A stretch of DNA of 32,423 bases from assembly GCA_009695015.1 (NCBI GenBank), contig SIBT01000002.1:1-32423 (forward strand). Direction: 5' to 3'. Source of the DNA: Candidatus Nomurabacteria bacterium. Lineage in GTDB: Bacteria > Patescibacteriota > Minisyncoccia > Phycocordibacterales > UBA9973. Position numbers and translations under genes: made by a program. The stretch's first letter is position 1. Every line of letters starts with the position of its first letter. Shown piece by piece: positions 1 to 8,009 of this stretch. The notes under the pieces were generated by a model. The model saw only the letters and a program-made list of their open reading frames with translations. It did not search any database and was not told the origin of the DNA.

Positions 1-879
1 TATGATTGTCCTCAACCCATTTGAAGGGTCGCTTAATAGTTTCGGCGCATAACGCATAATTATCACCATGCGAAACTTTTCGATAATAAGTTTGAAATAT
101 AATTTCATATCCAAGTTTGTCTCGGATGCAATTTGAATAGCCTCTATCCCCTTTTCGATATTTTTTTCCGCAAGTGCTAAAATAAAATCATTCACTAGGA
201 TAGTCTTCGGGGCGCCAGTTATTTTTTCTACATCTTCTATTTTTATTTTCTTACTTTTGCTAAAATTTAAAACCTTTTGAAGTTCGCCCAATGCATCGCG
301 AAAAGATCCGTCAGCTAAAATAGCCAAAAGCTCCGCTGAACTAGCATCCAACTCAAAACCCTCTGCTTTCGTCACATCAATCAACATCTTTTTACATACT
401 GATTCCGAAGCTTTTTTGAAAGTGAAAACCTGACAACGAGAAATAATTGTTTCCGGAACTTTTTGCAGTTCAGTCGTCGCTAAAATAAAAATAACATGCT
501 TTGGTGGCTCTTCGAGAGTTTTTAATAATGCGCCCCAAGCGTCTTTGGAAAGCATATGCACTTCGTCAATTATGTAAACTTTATATTTTGAATCAAAGGG
601 CAAGACTCGTGCGCCATCACGGAGCTCTTTAATATCTTCGATGCCCCTGTTTGAAGCCGCGTCTATTTCATATAAGTCATTTATAGATACACCGATTTCG
701 TTTGCAAAGATACGAGCGACGGAAGTCTTGCCTGTGCCACGCGTACCAACGAAAAGATAAGCGTGCGAGACTTTATTTGTCTCCACTGAGCTTTCTAAAA
801 CTTTCACAATATGATCTTGTCCTAAAACTTCCTCGAAAGTCTTTGGGCGATATTTTCGATATAAAGCTAAATCGTGCAT
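1..879 (-). CDS. dnaX: DNA polymerase III subunit gamma/tau, 3' part cut by window edge
   Basis: Clamp-loader ATPase of the replicase. The frame opens at ATG 879 (MHDLALYRKYRPKTFEEVLG) and stays open to base 1, giving 293 residues; the rest lies outside. Visible are Walker A GTRGTGKTS (45-53), Walker B with DEVH, sensor 1 (TTE) and the SRC motif (IISRCQ), all typical of DnaX. Between ARIFA (55-59) and EIDAAS (71-76) there are only 11 residues and no cysteine, whereas bacterial DnaX normally carries a four-cysteine zinc module here; the module looks cleanly deleted. The start is supported by an extended -10 placed 6 nt upstream. The delta-prime partner may be the gene at 21982-22698. Confidence 0.93.
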   Translation of the reverse strand, partial: MHDLALYRKYRPKTFEEVLGQDHIVKVLESSVETNKVSHAYLFVGTRGTGKTSVARIFANEIGVSINDLYEIDAASNRGIEDIKELRDGARVLPFDSKYKVYIIDEVHMLSKDAWGALLKTLEEPPKHVIFILATTELQKVPETIISRCQVFTFKKASESVCKKMLIDVTKAEGFELDASSAELLAILADGSFRDALGELQKVLNFSKSKKIKIEDVEKITGAPKTILVNDFILALAEKNIEKGIEAIQIASETNLDMKLYFKLIIEKFRMVIIMRYAPKLLSDPSNGLRTII

Positions 880-885
880 TTCGTT

Positions 886-894
886 AGTATATCA
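886..894 (-). promoter_or_regulatory. Extended -10 promoter of dnaX (leaderless layout)
   Basis: Read on the minus strand, TGATATACT (TG-N plus TATACT) ends 6 nt before the dnaX ATG, so transcription should start at or next to the A of the start codon. No SD is present. I see no convincing -35, which an extended -10 can do without. Confidence 0.6.
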
Positions 895-947
895 AAAAAA
901 TAAGTAAAAAAGCCAGTACATTTTTTCTCCTTTATTTTATAAATATT

Positions 948-1970
948 TTAAATATTATCCAAAAATTCGTTAACCATAGTTTCCACTTGCGAAGCAGTAT
1001 TAGTTTCCATTAATTTTACTCGCAATTCTTTGGCACCGTCGAAACCATTGGCGTATGCTTTGTAATGTTTTTTCATAATCGCAAAATTTTTATGCTTGCC
1101 TAGCATTTTTTCAAAAAGTTTCGTGTGTTCTACCATGACTTGTAATTTTTGTTTCACCTCCTCTCCTTTACTAGGAGAGGGTTGGGATGAGGTGGATTCT
1201 GTGAATTCCTGCCCTTCGACATCACTCGGGACATTTTTATTAGCAAATAAAAATGGATTCCCAAATATCGCTCTGCCTAGCATTACCCCATCACACCCAG
1301 TCTCTTTTATTTTTTGTCTTGCGTCCTCTAAATTTAAAACATCACCATTGCCTATTATTAAAGTCTTCTTACCCATTTCATTTCGAATTCCCACTATTTG
1401 TTTCATTAGATTCCAGTGCGCTGGAACATCAGACATTTCTTTGCGTGTGCGCAAATGCACTGTGAGCGCAGATATATTTTCTTTTAAGAGTTCTCTGATC
1501 CAAGTTTCAATTTCATTTTTATTGTAACCAATGCGAGTTTTGACAGATACAGGAAGCCCGCCACCGCCCTCTATCGCTGCTTGTATTATCTCTCGAGCGA
1601 GCTTTGGGTTTTTCATCATCGCCGCGCCGGCACATTGCTTCTCGATGGTTTTATCTGGACAACCCATATTTATATCTATGCCATCAAAACCAAGCTCCTT
1701 ACAGAGAGCAGACGCTTTTTTTATATTTTCCACGTTTGATCCAAATATCTGCGAGACAATCGGCCTTTCGTTTTCCTCATATATAAAATCAATCAAAAGT
1801 TTTTCTCGCGCTATTCTATGAGCCAATCCATCCGCCGAGACGAATTCAGTCCAAAAAACATCTGGTTTACCATACTTTGCAATGATCTGCCTAAAAGCAC
1901 AATCGGTGACGTCTGCCATCGGTGCTAAACAGAAAATGGGTTTTTCGAGTTTTTGCCAAAAATTATTCAT
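948..1970 (-). CDS. dus: tRNA-dihydrouridine synthase (DusB-like)
   Basis: Flavoenzyme that reduces uridines in the tRNA D-loop. 340 residues: an FMN-binding TIM barrel (about 10-245) with PMADVTD at 17-23 and the catalytic-cysteine motif NMGCPDK (Cys104), then a C-terminal helical domain (about 275-340). Between the domains, residues 247-272 are not normal Dus sequence; they are the translation of two dispersed repeats (1211-1232 and 1155-1195) that keep the frame open. The gene follows ftsQ after 39 nt and is probably co-transcribed with serS-ftsQ; I see no good promoter of its own and no SD. The Dus subfamily (A, B or C) is not certain. Confidence 0.93.
   Translation of the reverse strand: MNNFWQKLEKPIFCLAPMADVTDCAFRQIIAKYGKPDVFWTEFVSADGLAHRIAREKLLIDFIYEENERPIVSQIFGSNVENIKKASALCKELGFDGIDINMGCPDKTIEKQCAGAAMMKNPKLAREIIQAAIEGGGGLPVSVKTRIGYNKNEIETWIRELLKENISALTVHLRTRKEMSDVPAHWNLMKQIVGIRNEMGKKTLIIGNGDVLNLEDARQKIKETGCDGVMLGRAIFGNPFLFANKNVPSDVEGQEFTESTSSQPSPSKGEEVKQKLQVMVEHTKLFEKMLGKHKNFAIMKKHYKAYANGFDGAKELRVKLMETNTASQVETMVNEFLDNI
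1155..1195. repeat. Dispersed hairpin repeat inside dus
   Basis: GC-richer block with the inverted pair CTCTCC/GGAGAG and the arms CACCTC/GAGGTG. It resembles intergenic repeats widespread in bacteria (the ccctctcc...ggagaggg type; from memory, not searched). It is translated in frame as part of SSQPSPSKGEEVK. Degenerate look-alikes occur near 20266-20294 and 21402-21413. Confidence 0.6.
1211..1232. repeat. Second dispersed repeat inside dus (cttcga...tcggga type)
   Basis: On the minus strand it reads GTCCCGAGTGATGTCGAAGG, close to the GTCCTGAGCGAAGTCGAAGG-type repeat seen scattered in many bacterial genomes (established from memory). It is translated in frame as VPSDVEG, next to the repeat at 1155-1195. 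Confidence 0.5.
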
Positions 1971-2009
1971 AATTAAATTGCGATATAAAAAATTTATCGC
2001 AGTACCATT

Positions 2010-2873
2010 TTAACGGAACTTGTAATATACCTTATTTCCAAACCTTAAATCAATGTATAAAAGTGAAGAGTATTTATTCTTTAAATCTGATAAAAGTGGT
2101 TCTGTGTTAACGACTGTTTCTAAATTTTTAGCGACGATTGATAAATCTGAATCAATTTTGAAAATTATTTCAGGTCCTATCGATAACGTTCTACTAGAAA
2201 GTAATATTTTAGCATTTCCATTCTCTTCTATATATAATGTCACTGGTTTTAATCCCATAACGAGAAGCGCTTCTTTAAATGAAATAAGACTGGTGAAATT
2301 TTTTGGGGAAAAATAAGACCTATCTGCAATACCATAAAACCTAAAATAAACTCCTGCAGAAAAATACGGCGCTTCATCAAAAATAAAACCTGCATCATCC
2401 ACAAAGTAACATTTTTCCTCTTTGGTAGTTGGATTATCACTTGGTAGTCCGACTGCCAAATAGGTATCACCACACCAAGTATAAACTGCTATTCGTTCAG
2501 TCAAAACAATTTCAAGAATTTTATTGTCTTTAATAGAAAAATTTATATTCTTAAATCTTTTAAATCGATTCTGTAATTCTTTAGTGATATTATTTTTTGG
2601 ATAAAATAATATATTTTTCTTTGGAAAAAACCACAGATAATTTCCTGAGGTTTCTTGTGCTACAACTGCTTTGATTATATCAGCATCTACAGTCTCATTG
2701 CCTATTATTTCTACTGAACTGATATTAAAAGCAGGCATACGAGAGATATAAACCAAGCCTGCAAAAATTATCAAAAACGCAAATATATAAAGTAAAAACT
2801 TATTAAAGAAAATCTTATTCCTCTGCTTTTTTAACTCCAAAAGTCGTGGAGAATTCAAAACGTTTATTTTCAT
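2010..2873 (-). CDS. ftsQ: FtsQ/DivIB-type cell division protein
   Basis: Single-pass divisome protein that links FtsB/FtsL to the septal machinery. It has a basic cytoplasmic N-terminus, one membrane segment (about 26-43, FLLYIFAFLIIFAGLVYI) and an extracellular POTRA domain (about 48-118, starting near FNISSVEIIGNETVD), followed by a beta-rich FtsQ domain. The assignment rests on this layout and the POTRA pattern, since FtsQ sequences diverge strongly. Start: ATG at 2873 gives 287 residues. A GTG at 2900, immediately after the serS stop, would add nine residues; neither has an SD. It follows serS directly and precedes dus, so all three are probably one transcript. Confidence 0.82.
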   Translation of the reverse strand: MKINVLNSPRLLELKKQRNKIFFNKFLLYIFAFLIIFAGLVYISRMPAFNISSVEIIGNETVDADIIKAVVAQETSGNYLWFFPKKNILFYPKNNITKELQNRFKRFKNINFSIKDNKILEIVLTERIAVYTWCGDTYLAVGLPSDNPTTKEEKCYFVDDAGFIFDEAPYFSAGVYFRFYGIADRSYFSPKNFTSLISFKEALLVMGLKPVTLYIEENGNAKILLSSRTLSIGPEIIFKIDSDLSIVAKNLETVVNTEPLLSDLKNKYSSLLYIDLRFGNKVYYKFR

Positions 2874-2900
2874 AGTTTTTATTTGATTCAGCAGAATCAC

Positions 2901-4214
2901 TTACTGGGTTATAAATTCCCTCCCCCCCATATATTTTCGTAAAACTTCTGGGATTTTTATACTGCCGTTCGCTTGCTGGTAATTTTCAATGATTGCAATT
3001 AGTGTTCGTCCAATGGCGACAACAGTAGCATCGTTCATATGTACATGTTCTATTTTTCCATTCTCTCTTTTGACTCTAGTGTTTAAACGACGAGATTGAA
3101 ATCCTCCAGTAGAGTCTGAACTATGCGTTTCTCTGTATTTATTTTGTCCGGGCATCCAAGTCTCAATATCTATCTGCCTACTGTCTGGAAAACCCATGTC
3201 ACCAGTACAAACAGCGACTACTTGGTAAGGCAATTTTAACATTTGCAATACATGTTCTTGGATAGCAACCAAGAAATTTTGCTCTTGCATGGAATTTTCT
3301 GGCAACGAAAAAACTTCCATTTCTAATTTATCAAATTGGTGCTGACGCAAAATGCCGTTTGCATCTTTGCCTGCTGCACCAGCTTCGCGTCTGAATGCAG
3401 TCGAATATCCAGCATACCGAATAGGTAATTCACTTTCTTTGAAAATTTTATTTATATGCATCGAACCGAGGGTGTGTTCAGCGCTACCAATAAGCATCAG
3501 ATCATCATTTGGAAACATATAATGTTCTTCTGGTGTCATATATCGTGCCATCTTTACTTGCACTAATGGTCGAATAAAAACTGGTGGTATGACGGGCAGA
3601 AAAACAGAAGGAGTTATTGAAATTTTAGATTCCTCAGCAATTTTTTTTAGTGTTTCTGTATTCGTCAAAATTTCTAAACACATTTGGATTAGAGCAAACT
3701 GTAAAAAAACTGCATCACCTTTTAAATATGAAAATCTTGCTCCAGAAACTTCTCCAGATGTTTCTGTGTCTATGATGTCTAATGTTTTTCCTAGTTCATA
3801 ATGTTCTTTAGGGCTAAAAGAAAATTGTGGTTTTTCTCCCCAATTTTTTATTATCTTATTCCCGCTATCATCAATTCCTTCTGGCGTATCGACTGAAGGT
3901 ATGTTTGGTATTTTTAGCATAATTTTCTGCCATTCTTCTATAATTTTCTTTAATTTTTCTTCTTTGGTTTTTATTTCTTCTTTGACTCCTCGCATTTCTT
4001 CAATTAACTGAATTTTGAGCGCAGAATCTTGATCGCGAACGATGTCGTTCGAGACTCTATTTACTTCCGCTCGCAAGTCTTCTATTTCTTTAAGCTCTTT
4101 TAAACGTTCATCGTCGAGAGTTATGAGTTTATCTAAGTCAACCTCCACGCGCTTTTTCTTGGCGCCCTCTTGCACTATATCTTTATTTTCCCGGATGAAT
4201 TTTATGTCTAACAT
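2901..4214 (-). CDS. serS: Seryl-tRNA synthetase
   Basis: Class II synthetase charging tRNA-Ser, 437 residues, near the usual 420-430. The N-terminal antiparallel coiled-coil arm that grips the long variable arm of tRNA-Ser covers about residues 30-115. The catalytic core contains motif 2 (FRREAGAAGKDANGILRQHQF) and motif 3 (NDATVVAIGRTLIAIIENYQ). The start MLDIKFIRENKDIVQEG is the standard SerS start and lies 6 nt downstream of a -10 box. It is divergent from dprA across only 14 bp and is followed without a gap by ftsQ. Confidence 0.97.
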   Translation of the reverse strand: MLDIKFIRENKDIVQEGAKKKRVEVDLDKLITLDDERLKELKEIEDLRAEVNRVSNDIVRDQDSALKIQLIEEMRGVKEEIKTKEEKLKKIIEEWQKIMLKIPNIPSVDTPEGIDDSGNKIIKNWGEKPQFSFSPKEHYELGKTLDIIDTETSGEVSGARFSYLKGDAVFLQFALIQMCLEILTNTETLKKIAEESKISITPSVFLPVIPPVFIRPLVQVKMARYMTPEEHYMFPNDDLMLIGSAEHTLGSMHINKIFKESELPIRYAGYSTAFRREAGAAGKDANGILRQHQFDKLEMEVFSLPENSMQEQNFLVAIQEHVLQMLKLPYQVVAVCTGDMGFPDSRQIDIETWMPGQNKYRETHSSDSTGGFQSRRLNTRVKRENGKIEHVHMNDATVVAIGRTLIAIIENYQQANGSIKIPEVLRKYMGGREFITQ

Positions 4215-4216
4215 GC

Positions 4217-4222
4217 TATGAT
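4217..4222 (+). promoter_or_regulatory. dprA -10 box (leaderless layout)
   Basis: TATGAT followed by 6 nt and the dprA ATG at 4229. It shares two base pairs (4221-4222) with the opposing serS -10 box. No clear -35 is visible about 17 bp upstream, so this box is weaker than the one for serS. Confidence 0.5.
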
Positions 4223-4250
4223 TGTATCATGGAAATAAAAAAACTGCCAA
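4221..4250 (-). promoter_or_regulatory. serS promoter (leaderless layout)
   Basis: On the minus strand, TTGGCA (4250-4245), an 18-bp spacer and TACAAT (4226-4221) lie 6 nt before the serS ATG. The -35 lies inside the dprA coding sequence and the -10 overlaps the dprA -10 box. Confidence 0.65.
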
Positions 4251-5095
4251 AAAATAAATTTCCAAAAGCACTATTAGAAATTCCACAACCTCCTGAAAAT
4301 CTTTGGATAATAGGCGATCTACCTACTGATGAAAATTTGATTTATTTATGTGTGGTTGGTTCACGCAAGTTTACCTCTTATGGACGCGAGGCTTGTGAAA
4401 AAATAATCGCTGGTTTAAAAGGTTATCCGATAGTAATAGTATCTGGTTTTGCTATTGGTATAGACACAATTGCTCACAAAAAAGCCATGCAAGTGGGACT
4501 GAAAACAATAGTATTTCCTGGTTCTGGGCTCTCGGCTCCGGCGATGTATCCAAAAACAAACTTGCGGTTAATGAAGGAAATAATCGAAAGTGGTGGATGT
4601 TTAATTTCAGAATTTGAACCTGATTTCAAGGCTACCCAATGGAGCTTTCCAATGCGAAATAGACTTATGGCAGGTATCTCAAAGGCAGTTCTCATCATAG
4701 AAGCGGAGGAAAGGTCTGGTACTCTGATCACGGCTCGGCTAACGACCGAATACAATAGAGATTTGTTGGTGGTGCCCGGATCTATCTTTTCTTCCAACTC
4801 AAAAGGCACCAATAGATTATTGAAAGCTGGTGCGATCCCTATCACATCTTCAGAAGACGTATTAGAAGCCCTTGGTTTTGAACAAGAGCGAGATGAAGAA
4901 AAACAATTAAGACTTTTTGAAGATTTATCACCTGAAGAAAAAAGAATTGTCGATCTGCTTCGTGAACCTATACCGAGAGATGATTTAATTCGTGCAATGA
5001 AACTTCCGATTCCGACAGCTAATGCGATGTTGTCTGTGATGGAAATCAAAGGACTGATAAAAGAAGAACTCGGTGAGATTAGGCTAAATGCTTAA
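4229..5095 (+). CDS. dprA: DNA-processing protein DprA/Smf
   Basis: DprA loads RecA on incoming single-stranded DNA during natural transformation. 288 residues: a Rossmann-like DprA core (about 40-235) with GSRKFTSYG, VSGFAIGIDTIAHKKAM, FPMRNRLMAGIS and GTLITARLTTEYNRDLLVVPG, followed by a C-terminal winged helix (about 237-288, LSPEEKRIVDLLREPIPRDDL). No SAM domain precedes the core. It is divergent from serS with 14 bp between the start codons and upstream of topA, a common dprA-topA neighbourhood. A strong hairpin spans the stop codon. Its presence suggests DNA uptake, but no com genes are in this window. Confidence 0.95.
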   Translation: MEIKKLPKNKFPKALLEIPQPPENLWIIGDLPTDENLIYLCVVGSRKFTSYGREACEKIIAGLKGYPIVIVSGFAIGIDTIAHKKAMQVGLKTIVFPGSGLSAPAMYPKTNLRLMKEIIESGGCLISEFEPDFKATQWSFPMRNRLMAGISKAVLIIEAEERSGTLITARLTTEYNRDLLVVPGSIFSSNSKGTNRLLKAGAIPITSSEDVLEALGFEQERDEEKQLRLFEDLSPEEKRIVDLLREPIPRDDLIRAMKLPIPTANAMLSVMEIKGLIKEELGEIRLNA

Positions 5096-5103
5096 TCTCA
5101 CCG
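5071..5103 (+). terminator. Strong hairpin across the dprA stop codon
   Basis: Near-perfect inverted repeat of 14 pairs (one G-T) with a 5-nt loop: left arm 5071-5084, loop 5085-5089, right arm 5090-5103, with the TAA stop (5093-5095) in the right arm. No T-tract follows, so it may be an mRNA 3'-end stabiliser or attenuator, not a classic terminator. CACCG at 5099-5103 could pair instead with CGGTG at 5115-5119, giving a competing fold. Confidence 0.5.
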
Positions 5104-5162
5104 CCGGAGCACGACGGTGCGGGGCGAGCTCAACAGAATTTTTCAGCAGAAAAATATAACAT

Positions 5163-5192
5163 TTGCCAAAGAATAAGATTTTGTGCAATACT
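5163..5192 (+). promoter_or_regulatory. Possible topA promoter
   Basis: TTGCCA (5163-5168), an 18-bp spacer, AATACT (5187-5192), then 8 nt to the ATG at 5201. It is weaker than the other promoters here but keeps the short-leader layout. Confidence 0.35.
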
Positions 5193-5200
5193 TAGCACTA

Positions 5201-7438
5201 ATGAAATTATTAATTGTTGAATCACCGTCGAAAGCGAAAACTATCGAAAAATATTTAGACAGTGCTTCCACATCTGCCGCGGATCGTTTTACTGTGCGCG
5301 CTTCCATCGGACATATTCGTGATTTACCAAAATCAAACAAAACAGCGATAGACATCGAAGCGGGTTTTGTTCCGCATTATGAAATTTCTAAAGGTAAAGA
5401 AAAAATTGTACATGAATTACAAGGATTAGCATCCAAGGCAAATGAAATAATATTGGCGACTGACCCTGATCGCGAAGGAGAAGCTATTGCTTGGCACATC
5501 GAGACACTTTTGAAACAAGATAAAAAAGTAAAAGCGCCGATCGAGCGAGTGACTTTTCATGAGATTACAAAAGATGCAGTAGAAGAAGCATTGAAGCATC
5601 CACGCCAGATCGATACAAACTTACGCAAAGCTCAAGAAGCACGCAGGGTACTAGATCGACTAGTCGGGTATGATCTCTCTGGACTTATTTGGAAAAAAGT
5701 ACGATATGGACTCTCAGCTGGACGTGTGCAGTCTCCAGCATTACGCATCATCATGGAACGTGAACGCGAGATTCGCGCTTTTATTCCTGAAAAATATTGG
5801 AAGATTTTTGGACTATTTGAGACTTTTAAAAAGGAAAAAATAATTTTAGAGTGTAGTGAAGAACCGCGAGATGAAAAATTAGTAGAGAAAATATTAGAAG
5901 TCGGAAAATCTGGAACTTGGTTAGTAAAGAGTGTAAAAGAATCAGAACAAAAACGTTCCCCGCGCGCGCCTTTTACCACTTCAACTCTTCAGCAAACTGC
6001 GAGTTCACGTCTCGGATACTCCCCTTCACGAACGATGCAAATTGCACAAAAACTTTACGAGTCTGGACACATCACCTATATGCGTACGGATAGTACAAAT
6101 TTGTCTACAGTGGCACAATCGCAAATAATTTCTTTTGTTCAAAAAAAATATGGTAATGAATATGCTGAAGCGCGCATTTACAAAACTAAATCTAAAAATG
6201 CACAAGAAGCGCACGAAGCGATACGCCCGACTCATATCGAGCATCTTATTGCCGGTAATGAAGATCAAGACAAGCTCTATAGATTGATCTGGGAACGTGC
6301 AGTGTCTTCACAAATGACTGATGCAAAATTATTAAAAACAAAAATTTCAGCGAATGTAGCTGGAACTTCTGAAATCCCTGATTTTTCTGCCAATGGTTCT
6401 CGTCTACTCTTTCCAGGATGGCTTGCGGTAGATTCGGATGCAAGAGGTGATGATGTGGAATTACCAAAATGTATTGCTGGAGAAGAATTAAAATTGATCA
6501 ATCTAGAGAGTGAGGAAAAATTTACTGAGCCACCAGGCCGATACAGTGAAGCAGGACTCATCAAAGAACTTGAAACCAGAGGTATAGGCCGACCTTCCAC
6601 TTATGCTTCTATTATGCGTACAATCGAAGAACGTGGCTATGTGACAAAGCAAGGTAAAACTTTATTTCCGACCGACGTGGGTGAAGTCGTCTCTGATTTT
6701 TTGGAAAAACATTTTATGAATTATATTTCAGATAGCTTTACAGCCGAAATGGAAGACAAGCTCGATGAAATTTCTCTCGGTGAGAGACAATACGAAAAAA
6801 CCTTGAAAGATTTTTATGGTCCATTTTTAAAAGATGTGAAATCAAAAGAAAAGTTGGAAAAAGCTACAAACTTGGGTGATGCGCCAGAGAATATAAAATG
6901 TCCAAAATGCGGAAGTTCAATGATTATAAAACTTTCTCGTGGAGGAAAATTTTATTCTTGTTCAAAATATCCAGATTGTGATGGAGCACTGATGCAAGAC
7001 GGTACTGAATTAAAGGGTCCAACAGAAACAGGAGAAAAGTGTCCAGAATGTGGAGAAAAAAAAGGAAAATCAGGCGGAGGAAAACTTGTCATTCGCGAAA
7101 GACGAGACGGTACAGGCACATTTATTTCTTGTTCTCGCTATCCAAAATGTAAATTTATAAAAAGTGACGAGGCGGATCAAGCAAAAAAGAGGACTGGGGT
7201 ATTGTGTCCAACATGTAAAACTGGCGATATCAGTGAACGCCGTGGAAGATTTGGCATTTTCTATTCTTGTTCAAATTATCCAAAATGTAAATTTGCAATC
7301 AAAGCAAAACCTACAGGCAATATATGCAAAGAATGTGAAAGTTTGATGATGGAAGGCACGAAGACTATACCAGAGAGATGTAGCAACAAAGCCTGTTCAC
7401 AACACAATCCTCACAAAATTAAAAAAATAGACGACTAA
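5201..7438 (+). CDS. topA: DNA topoisomerase I (type IA)
   Basis: Relaxes negative supercoils by a single-strand break through a 5'-phosphotyrosine. The start chosen is ATG 5201 (MKLLIVESPSKAKTIEKYL, the standard N-terminus), giving 745 residues; the in-frame GTG at 5183 adds six residues with no family support. Toprim domain about 1-140 with LATDPDREGEAIAWHIE; active-site Tyr293 in ITYMRTDSTNLS; GIGRPSTYASIM later in the core. The C-terminus carries four zinc-ribbon units of the CPKC...CSKYPDC type (about residues 565-745), the last one degenerate (CKEC...CSNKAC). Convergent with the MaoC-like gene through a shared hairpin. Confidence 0.97.
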   Translation: MKLLIVESPSKAKTIEKYLDSASTSAADRFTVRASIGHIRDLPKSNKTAIDIEAGFVPHYEISKGKEKIVHELQGLASKANEIILATDPDREGEAIAWHIETLLKQDKKVKAPIERVTFHEITKDAVEEALKHPRQIDTNLRKAQEARRVLDRLVGYDLSGLIWKKVRYGLSAGRVQSPALRIIMEREREIRAFIPEKYWKIFGLFETFKKEKIILECSEEPRDEKLVEKILEVGKSGTWLVKSVKESEQKRSPRAPFTTSTLQQTASSRLGYSPSRTMQIAQKLYESGHITYMRTDSTNLSTVAQSQIISFVQKKYGNEYAEARIYKTKSKNAQEAHEAIRPTHIEHLIAGNEDQDKLYRLIWERAVSSQMTDAKLLKTKISANVAGTSEIPDFSANGSRLLFPGWLAVDSDARGDDVELPKCIAGEELKLINLESEEKFTEPPGRYSEAGLIKELETRGIGRPSTYASIMRTIEERGYVTKQGKTLFPTDVGEVVSDFLEKHFMNYISDSFTAEMEDKLDEISLGERQYEKTLKDFYGPFLKDVKSKEKLEKATNLGDAPENIKCPKCGSSMIIKLSRGGKFYSCSKYPDCDGALMQDGTELKGPTETGEKCPECGEKKGKSGGGKLVIRERRDGTGTFISCSRYPKCKFIKSDEADQAKKRTGVLCPTCKTGDISERRGRFGIFYSCSNYPKCKFAIKAKPTGNICKECESLMMEGTKTIPERCSNKACSQHNPHKIKKIDD

Positions 7439-7444
7439 AAAGAG

Positions 7445-7488
7445 AAAAGGCTGGAGACAGGTGCACCAGCACCTGTCTCCAGCCTTTT
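7445..7488. terminator. Bidirectional terminator between topA and the MaoC-like gene
   Basis: Perfect 20-bp stem (7445-7464 with 7469-7488) and a 4-nt loop ACCA. The outer end of the stem is AAAA/TTTT on both strands, so it can end both the topA transcript and the convergent minus-strand transcript. Confidence 0.85.
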
Positions 7489-7496
7489 GATAGAAC

Positions 7497-7934
7497 TTAG
7501 TTTTCTGTCACACGTCTGGGCACCATGACTACCGCTTCACCCCTCAATGCAATCTTCTTTGTATTTGTTATGCAAATGCACGAAAGCGTAGCGATCGCTC
7601 GTCTTGGTTCAAGAGTTTTTACTTCAACTCTTATGGTGACTGCATCATCCAATTTAATAGGTCTCTTGAATTCACATTTGAGCGACATTACAAGAGAGCC
7701 AGAACCTGGCAATTCCATGCCGATCAATGCTGAGACATACGCCACAATAAGCACTCCGTGAACTATGCGCTCTTTAAACTGTGAAGCTGCAGCATAGGAT
7801 GCATCCAAATGAATTGGATTGTAGTCTCCTGAAACTTCTGCAAACCTTTCGACATCATTAAGTGTTACAATCTTATTGATTTCCACAAATTGACCAATTG
7901 ATAAGTCTTCAAACTTTAAGCTTGTCGTTATCAT
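7497..7934 (-). CDS. MaoC-like (R)-specific enoyl-CoA hydratase, hot-dog fold
   Basis: 145 residues with the hydratase-2 motif FAEVSGDYNPIHLD; the expected catalytic pair is Asp37 and His42, followed by ERIVHG. Close in type to PhaJ and MaoC dehydratases acting on acyl-CoA thioesters. This is unusual in a lineage generally poor in fatty-acid metabolism, and the true substrate is unknown. It stands alone between two minus/plus boundaries. Unlike nearly every other gene here it has a strong SD (AAAGGAG, 7950-7944), a leader of some 45 nt and a consensus TTGACA -35, so its expression signals look foreign; recent transfer is possible. Confidence 0.85.
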   Translation of the reverse strand: MITTSLKFEDLSIGQFVEINKIVTLNDVERFAEVSGDYNPIHLDASYAAASQFKERIVHGVLIVAYVSALIGMELPGSGSLVMSLKCEFKRPIKLDDAVTIRVEVKTLEPRRAIATLSCICITNTKKIALRGEAVVMVPRRVTEN

Positions 7935-7939
7935 TTAAT

Positions 7940-7958
7940 GGGGCTCCTTTCATGCCCC
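7940..7958 (-). promoter_or_regulatory. SD-bearing hairpin ahead of the MaoC-like gene
   Basis: GGGGC (7958-7954 on the minus strand) and GCCCC (7944-7940) form a 5-bp GC stem with a 9-nt loop. The loop and last stem base contain the SD AAAGGAG, and the ATG follows 5 nt after the stem. It presents or partly masks the ribosome site. Confidence 0.45.
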
Positions 7959-7980
7959 GAAGAACTTACTTATTAAAAGT

Positions 7981-8009
7981 AGGTTACAGTTTTTTGTAAC
8001 TTTTGTCAA
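7981..8009 (-). promoter_or_regulatory. Promoter of the MaoC-like gene
   Basis: Consensus -35 TTGACA (8009-8004), 17-bp spacer, weak -10 TAACCT (7986-7981). The region lies just beyond the parB stop and includes the inverted pair GTTAC/GTAAC around an A-tract. Confidence 0.4.

Noticed and set aside
1096..1821. Plus-strand ORFs opposite dus
   Set aside because: Antisense shadows of a clear conserved gene; low-complexity Ser/Phe-rich products with no family pattern.
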